A DNA stretch of 64,000 nt from Streptomyces diastatochromogenes (GTDB lineage Bacteria > Actinomycetota > Actinomycetes > Streptomycetales > Streptomycetaceae). This document shows, piece after piece, positions 59,946-64,000 of this stretch. The position numbers and the translations under genes were made by a program. The stretch's first letter is position 1; every line of letters begins with the position of its first letter. The notes under the pieces were generated by a model. It was not told the origin of the DNA, did no database searches, and saw only the letters and a program-made list of their open reading frames with translations. The DNA lies in assembly GCA_001418405.1 (NCBI GenBank), contig LIQL01000244.1:27065-91064 (forward strand), in the 5' to 3' direction.

Positions 59946-61009
59946 GACTTGTCCTCCGCCCGCTTGCGGACCCAGGCGTTCAGGAGCGTGGCGAGCAGCA
60001 GCATCGCGCCCAGGAAGAACTTGTACCAGTCCGGGTTCCACTGCGCGTAGACGATGCCCTTGCTGGCCATGCCGAAGATGAACGCGCCGACCGCGGCGCC
60101 GATCGCCGAGCCGAAGCCGCCGGTCATCAGACAGCCGCCGACCGCCGCCGCGATGATGTACAGGAACTCGTTGCCGACGCCGTCGCCGGACTGGATCGCG
60201 TCGTACGAGAACAGCAGGTGCTGGCCCGAGATCCAGGCGGCGAACGCGACGCCCATGTAGAGGCCGATCTTGGTGCGGGTCACCGGGACGCCGACCGCCC
60301 GGGCCGCGTCCGCGTTGCCGCCCACCGCGAAGATCCAGTTGCCGGCCCGGGTCCGCAGCAGGATCCAGGTGGCGACGGCCACCAGCACCAGCCACCACAC
60401 GATGGTGATCTGGATGTCGACGCCGCCGAGGTCCAGGTGCGAGGCGAAGACCGCGCGGGCGGAGTCGAAGCCCTCCATGTCGGCGATCGACTTGGTCGAG
60501 ACGGTGCCGCTGATCAGTTTGGTGAAGCCCAGGTTGAGGCCGGTGAGCATGAAGAAGGTGCCCAGGGTGATCACGAAGCTGGGCAGCTTCGTCCGGGTCA
60601 GCAGCACCCCGTTCAGGACCCCGATGGCGAGGGTGACCAGCAGCGACACCCCGACGCCGACCCAGGTGTTGGCGGTCATCTGGTAGCTGAACATCGACGA
60701 GATCAGCGCCGAGCTGACCACCATCACGCCGGCCGACAGGTCGAACTCCCCGCCGATCATCAGCAGCGCCACCGGCACGGCCATGATGCCGATCGTCGAG
60801 GAGGCGTACAGGACCGTGGAGAGGCTGGCCGGCCGCAGGAACGGTTCGGCGATCAGCGAGAAGAAGACGAAGACCGCGAGGGCGCCGACCACCGAGCCCA
60901 GTTCGGGGCGGCCCATCAGCCGGCGGGCCAGGGAACGGTGCAGCAGCCGCTCGTCGCCCGCGCCGTCGGACGGCGCGGGCTGCCGGGTCGGCGCGTCGGC
61001 CGTGCTCAT
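59942..61009 (-). CDS. sugar ABC transporter permease, CUT2 (RbsC) type
   Basis: 355 residues with about ten hydrophobic segments: [40 protein letters not shown] (RbsC signature GGEFDLSAG), [40 protein letters not shown] (coupling region) and [17 protein letters not shown]. The ATG overlaps the stop of the binding protein (61006-61009). A homodimer of this permease probably serves the single ATPase. Confidence 0.92.
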   Translation of the reverse strand: MSTADAPTRQPAPSDGAGDERLLHRSLARRLMGRPELGSVVGALAVFVFFSLIAEPFLRPASLSTVLYASSTIGIMAVPVALLMIGGEFDLSAGVMVVSSALISSMFSYQMTANTWVGVGVSLLVTLAIGVLNGVLLTRTKLPSFVITLGTFFMLTGLNLGFTKLISGTVSTKSIADMEGFDSARAVFASHLDLGGVDIQITIVWWLVLVAVATWILLRTRAGNWIFAVGGNADAARAVGVPVTRTKIGLYMGVAFAAWISGQHLLFSYDAIQSGDGVGNEFLYIIAAAVGGCLMTGGFGSAIGAAVGAFIFGMASKGIVYAQWNPDWYKFFLGAMLLLATLLNAWVRKRAEDKS

Positions 61010-62019
61010 CGGGTCCCCCGCTTCGTGTACTCCTGGAGCGCGGCGGCGTCCTTCTTGGTGATCACCTGGGGTCCGGTGAACACCGGCTTGCCGCCGCCGA
61101 GCACGTCGGCGTTGTACTTGTACAGCCACAGCAGGTCGACCGCCTGGTACCCCTGGAGGTAGGGCTGCTGGTCGACGGCGAAGCCCAGCGAGCCGTCCTC
61201 CAGCCCGCCCGCGACCTGCGCGTTGAGGTCGAAGGTGTCGACCTCGGCCTTGCTGCCGGCCTGCTCCTTGGCCTTGACGGCGGTGGGGGCGAACGGTGCG
61301 CCGAGGGTGACCACGGCGTCGATGTCCGGGTCCGCCTGGAGCTTGGACTCGATGGACGCCTGGACGTCGGGCATGTTGGTGCCGTCGACGTAGAGCTTCT
61401 GGAACTGTCCCTTGAAGGTCTTCGCGGCGCCGTCGCAGCGCTGCTCGTGACCGACGTTGCCCTGCTCGTGCAGGACGCACAGGGCCTTCTTCTTGCCGCG
61501 CTTGGTCAGCTCCTCGCCGACCGCCTCGCCGGCCACCGTCTCGTCCTGGCCGACGTGGGTGAGCGCGCCGAACGCCTTGGACTCCTCGGCGCCGGAGTTC
61601 ACCGTGATCACCGGGATGCCGGCCTTCTCGGCCTTGAGGACCACGTCCTTCATCGCGTCCGGCTTGGCCAGCGAGACGATCAGCCCGTCGACCTTCTGGT
61701 CGATGTAGGACTGCACGAGCTGGCTCTGCCGCTGGGCCTCCTTGTCGTGCGCGTAGACGAAGTTGATGTTGTCCTTGAGGGCGGCCTGCTCGGCGCCGTT
61801 CTGCACGATGTCCCAGAAGGTGTCGCCGTCTCCCGAGTGGGTGACCATCGCGAAGGTCCACCGGGGCGTGTTCACGGCGGCCTTCCCGCCCGCGGTCTGC
61901 GCGGCGCGCTCCTCCTCGGCACGCTTGCCGCCGGTGCTGCTGCACCCCGCCAGGGAGGCGCCGAGCACCGCCGCCAGCACGGCGCCCACGACGCGTCCTC
62001 TTCTTCGAACCCTTGCCAC
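61006..62019 (-). CDS. sugar-binding lipoprotein, periplasmic-binding-protein-like I (RbsB type)
   Basis: 337 residues. A basic start and hydrophobic stretch lead to the lipobox LAGCSS, so the mature protein is anchored to the membrane by a lipidated Cys. The RbsB fold follows: [72 protein letters not shown] and [20 protein letters not shown]. The GTG at 62019 has GGAAAGG ahead; the frame is open further upstream. It is the first gene of the uptake operon. The sugar cannot be told from sequence. Confidence 0.9.
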   Translation of the reverse strand: MARVRRRGRVVGAVLAAVLGASLAGCSSTGGKRAEEERAAQTAGGKAAVNTPRWTFAMVTHSGDGDTFWDIVQNGAEQAALKDNINFVYAHDKEAQRQSQLVQSYIDQKVDGLIVSLAKPDAMKDVVLKAEKAGIPVITVNSGAEESKAFGALTHVGQDETVAGEAVGEELTKRGKKKALCVLHEQGNVGHEQRCDGAAKTFKGQFQKLYVDGTNMPDVQASIESKLQADPDIDAVVTLGAPFAPTAVKAKEQAGSKAEVDTFDLNAQVAGGLEDGSLGFAVDQQPYLQGYQAVDLLWLYKYNADVLGGGKPVFTGPQVITKKDAAALQEYTKRGTR

Positions 62020-62282
62020 GAGGACTTGCCTTTCCCGCTCTAGCCGCTGTCCCGGCTCTGTCTGGTGTCGCCGCGGCGCCGGCCAGCGGCCGGACCGGGC
62101 AACCTTGCAAGTATCCGTTACCGGCGTTCTGTACCGATTCATGGGGTCCTGGCCCCGGCCGAGGTGCACCGGGTGATAAGGGCTCGCAGGGTGCCCGGCC
62201 GACCGCTCCCGGGCCGGGCCGTGCTGACGCAGATCATGGTGGACCGCCTTCGCTCCCCCGCCGCCGGATTGCGGCTGGAGGA

Positions 62283-62334
62283 GTTCTAGCGGCGCGCGTC
62301 GAGCCGCGTCAATGGTTTGTCAGAACATTCTGAC
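62283..62334 (-). promoter_or_regulatory. promoter and operator of the sugar-uptake operon
   Basis: On the minus strand TTGACG (complement of 62307-62312), 18 bases, TAGAAC (complement of 62283-62288) form a promoter. Directly upstream GTCAGAA-CA-TTCTGAC (62319-62334) is a perfect 7+7 palindrome, a likely site of the adjacent GntR protein. The transcript would have a leader of about 255 bases; I see no riboswitch in it. Confidence 0.65.
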
Positions 62335-62402
62335 GAGAGGGTCGGCGCGCGTTCCGCCCCCGGCACCCTACGGTCGCACGCCGCCCGACCGACACCGCGC
62401 GG

Positions 62403-63176
62403 CTACGGCCGCACGAGCAGCTGGAACTCGAAGGCGTAGCGGGTCGCCCGGTAGACGTGCGAGCCGAACTCCACCGCGCGACCGGTGTCGTCGAAGGTCG
62501 TGCGCTCCATCGTGAGCAGCGGCGCGCCTTCGGGTTCGTCGAGCCGGGCGGCCTCCTCGGCGGTCGCCGCGCGGGCGCCGACCGCCTGGCGGGCGCTGTG
62601 CAGCGTGATCCCGGCGGCCCGCATCAGGCGGTACAGGCCGGTCGCCTCCAAGTCGGCGGTCGCCAGCTTCAACAGCCCGACCGGGAGATGGTTGCGCAGG
62701 TGGGCGACCGGTTCGCCGTGGGTCAGCCGGAGCCGCTCGACCAAGGCGACCTCGGTGCCCTCGGCGATCCCCAGGGCGGCGGCGACCTCGGCGTCCGCCG
62801 CGGTGGTGGTGTTCAGCAGGACGCGGGTGGCCGGCTTCTGCCCGGCCGCCTCCAGGTCGTCGTAGAGGCTGCTGAGTTCCAGCGGGCGCTTGACCTGGCT
62901 GTGCACGACCTGGGTGCCGATGCCGCGGCGGCGGACCAACAAGCCCTTGTCGACCAGTGACTGGATGGCCTGGCGCACCGTGGGCCGGGACAGGCCGAGC
63001 CGACCGGCCAGTTCGATCTCGTTGCCGAGCAGGCTGCCGGGGGCCAACCGGCCGTCCTCGATCGCGGCCTCCAACTGCTGCGACAGCTGGAAATACAGCG
63101 GCACCGGACTGTTCCGGTCCACGCTGAACTGGACGGGGCCCTCGGCACCCGCGGCATCTGCATCGCGTTTCCCCAC
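62403..63176 (-). CDS. GntR-family regulator, HutC/UTRA type
   Basis: 257 residues: VPLYFQLSQQLEAAIEDGRL, ELAGRLGLSRPTVRQAIQSL and VDKGLLVRRRGIGTQVVHSQ (winged HTH), then a UTRA ligand domain (EGTEVALVERLRLTHGEPVA, LTMERTTFDDTGRAVEFGSH). UTRA domains usually bind sugars or sugar phosphates, matching the uptake operon downstream on the same strand. GTG starts at 63176 and 63200 are both possible; I prefer 63176 (VGKRDADAAG). A TTGTCC-GGACAA palindrome at 63227-63238 lies before the gene. Confidence 0.88.
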   Translation of the reverse strand: MGKRDADAAGAEGPVQFSVDRNSPVPLYFQLSQQLEAAIEDGRLAPGSLLGNEIELAGRLGLSRPTVRQAIQSLVDKGLLVRRRGIGTQVVHSQVKRPLELSSLYDDLEAAGQKPATRVLLNTTTAADAEVAAALGIAEGTEVALVERLRLTHGEPVAHLRNHLPVGLLKLATADLEATGLYRLMRAAGITLHSARQAVGARAATAEEAARLDEPEGAPLLTMERTTFDDTGRAVEFGSHVYRATRYAFEFQLLVRP

Positions 63177-63226
63177 GCTCGCGAGCGTAACCGTCCGCAC
63201 AGATGACGGGAAGTCTTCAGGTCACA

Positions 63227-63238
63227 TTGTCCGGACAA
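63227..63238. promoter_or_regulatory. palindrome before the GntR/UTRA gene
   Basis: TTGTCCGGACAA is a perfect 12-base palindrome 51 bases before the start at 63176. It shares the TTGTC half with the operator at 62318-62334, which fits autoregulation. Confidence 0.5.
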
Positions 63239-63312
63239 GGGCGGTCGGGCGTCTCGAAGGACGGGATCTCCCCTGGCCTCGCCGGGCCGTGCGGGGCCGT
63301 GAGGACGCCGGC

Positions 63313-64000
63313 CTACCAGGGCAGCGGACGGCCGTCGCGGAAGAAACCGCCGGTGGGTCCGTCGTCGGGCAGCGTCGCCGCGTGCAGGACGCTCGCCGCG
63401 CCCGCCGCCACCGGTCGGCCGCCCGGCCCGCCCATGTCGGTGGCCACCCAGCCCGGGCAGACCGCGTTGACCAGCACGCCGTCCGCGCGCAGCTCGGCGG
63501 CGAGCATCCGGGTCAGCGCGTTCAGCGCGGCCTTGGAGGCGGTGTACGCGGGGGTGCCGCCGCCCATGTTCGTCAGCGCGGCGGCCTCGCTGGAGACGTT
63601 GACCAGCCGGGGGTGGGCCGAGGCGCGCAGCAGCGGGGCGAAGGCGGTGGCCATCCGCCAGGGCCCGTACAGATTGGTCTCGGCTGCCTCGCGCACCACC
63701 GCCAGATCGGCGGTGACGGCCCGCTGCCAGGTGTCGTAGGTGATCGCGGCGTTGTTGATCAGGACGTCCAGCCGGCCGAACGCCGCGGTGACCCGGGCCG
63801 CGGCACGGGCGACGCTGCGGTCGTCGGTGACGTCCAGCGGGAGCGGGCGGACGTCCGCGGTGCCGGCGGCGGCCCGCAGTTCGTCGGCCGCCCGTCGGAC
63901 GGCGTCCGGGTCGCGGCCGGTGAGCAGCACGGTGTGGCCGCGCTCGGCCAGTTGGCGACTCACCTCGCGGCCGATGCCCCGGGTGGCGCCGGTGACGAGG
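63313..64000 (-). CDS. short-chain dehydrogenase/reductase, start outside window
   Basis: At least 229 residues; the frame runs past base 64000, where LVTGATRGIGREVSRQLAER, the cofactor loop, is read, so only a few N-terminal residues are missing. TGRDPDAVRRAADEL suggests NADP(H); VLINNAAITYDTW, VNVSSEAAAL, YTASKAALNALTRMLAAELR with the Tyr and Lys, and VNAVCPGWVATDMGG complete a classical SDR. The end GFFRDGRPLPW matches the carbonyl reductase-like branch. It is transcribed towards the GntR gene; the substrate is unknown. Confidence 0.85.
   Translation of the reverse strand, partial: LVTGATRGIGREVSRQLAERGHTVLLTGRDPDAVRRAADELRAAAGTADVRPLPLDVTDDRSVARAAARVTAAFGRLDVLINNAAITYDTWQRAVTADLAVVREAAETNLYGPWRMATAFAPLLRASAHPRLVNVSSEAAALTNMGGGTPAYTASKAALNALTRMLAAELRADGVLVNAVCPGWVATDMGGPGGRPVAAGAASVLHAATLPDDGPTGGFFRDGRPLPW

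Noticed and set aside
57948..60050. A 700-codon open frame on the plus strand
   Set aside because: It is antisense to the ROK kinase and ABC ATPase, whose motifs are unmistakable; no ribosome site and an Asp/Gly/His-rich composition.
1..64000. tRNA, rRNA, CRISPR arrays and riboswitches
   Set aside because: I saw no cloverleaf-like sequence with TTCGAATCC-type arms, no rRNA-like stretch and no regularly spaced repeats. A covariance-model scan would be the decisive test.

Overview
The window is high-GC actinobacterial DNA, most likely Streptomyces or a close relative (Streptomycetaceae). Signs of this are GTG starts with GGAGG-type ribosome sites, ATGA/GTGA start-stop overlaps inside operons, many TetR, PadR, MarR, GntR and Rrf2 regulators with divergent targets, an ECF41 sigma factor, ROK kinase and HAAS/PadR gene pairs, and actinomycete-type IS5, IS630, IS30, IS1182 and ISL3 relics. 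No tRNA, rRNA or CRISPR array was seen.

Layout. 0-4.6 kb: partial hypothetical gene, PD-(D/E)XK/DUF5655 protein, one apparently complete IS5-type element, one IS5 transposase with an amber codon, and a PadR-HAAS pair. 4.9-9.7 kb: a co-directional catabolic operon (TIM-barrel isomerase, lipocalin-like, extradiol dioxygenase, FAH hydrolase, NTF2-like), followed by its probable GntR regulator; the operon and regulator promoters share a tandem box. 9.8-30.8 kb: a run of small regulator/enzyme modules (TetR, PucR, XRE and Rrf2 regulators with quinone-reductase-like, NmrA, alpha/beta hydrolase, haloacetate-dehalogenase-like, aminotransferase, glycosidase-like, CocE and SDR enzymes), interrupted by transposase and CoA-transferase relics. 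31-34.4 kb: an orphan serine recombinase and a PadR-DUF1048-serine hydrolase set. 34.4-39.4 kb: a decayed block with truncated Tn3 transposase, CzrA-type ArsR, YncE-like protein, metal P-type ATPase and IS30, plus a mosaic of two short repeats copied from elsewhere in the window.

39.4-45.1 kb: a five-gene coupled operon (kinase and four glycosyltransferase-like proteins) facing a 5'-truncated, frameshifted deformylase locus. 45.3-48.5 kb: a twice-frameshifted beta-propeller-like gene and dead IS5 relics. 48.5-55.6 kb: MarR-MFS-isochorismatase, an SDR with an exact ECF41-type promoter beside the ECF41 sigma gene, and TetR-enoyl-CoA hydratase. 55.9-57.1 kb: IS5 relic, an excisionase-like HTH gene, a strong terminator and a 33-codon stump of a PcaD-like gene. 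This looks like the edge of the mosaic region.

57.2-64 kb: orderly core-like DNA with a minus-strand sugar-uptake operon (lipoprotein, permease and ABC ATPase, then ROK kinase and a small membrane protein), preceded by a GntR/UTRA regulator with a clear promoter/operator, and then an SDR cut by the window end.

The first 57 kb therefore reads as accessory DNA of repeatedly acquired and eroding modules. Most intact modules pair one repressor with one or two enzymes, and the palindromes in their intergenic regions are visible by eye. Several genes carry single-base frameshifts or nonsense codons; I cannot tell true decay from sequencing error. Functional names rest on motifs read directly from translations, with no database search.
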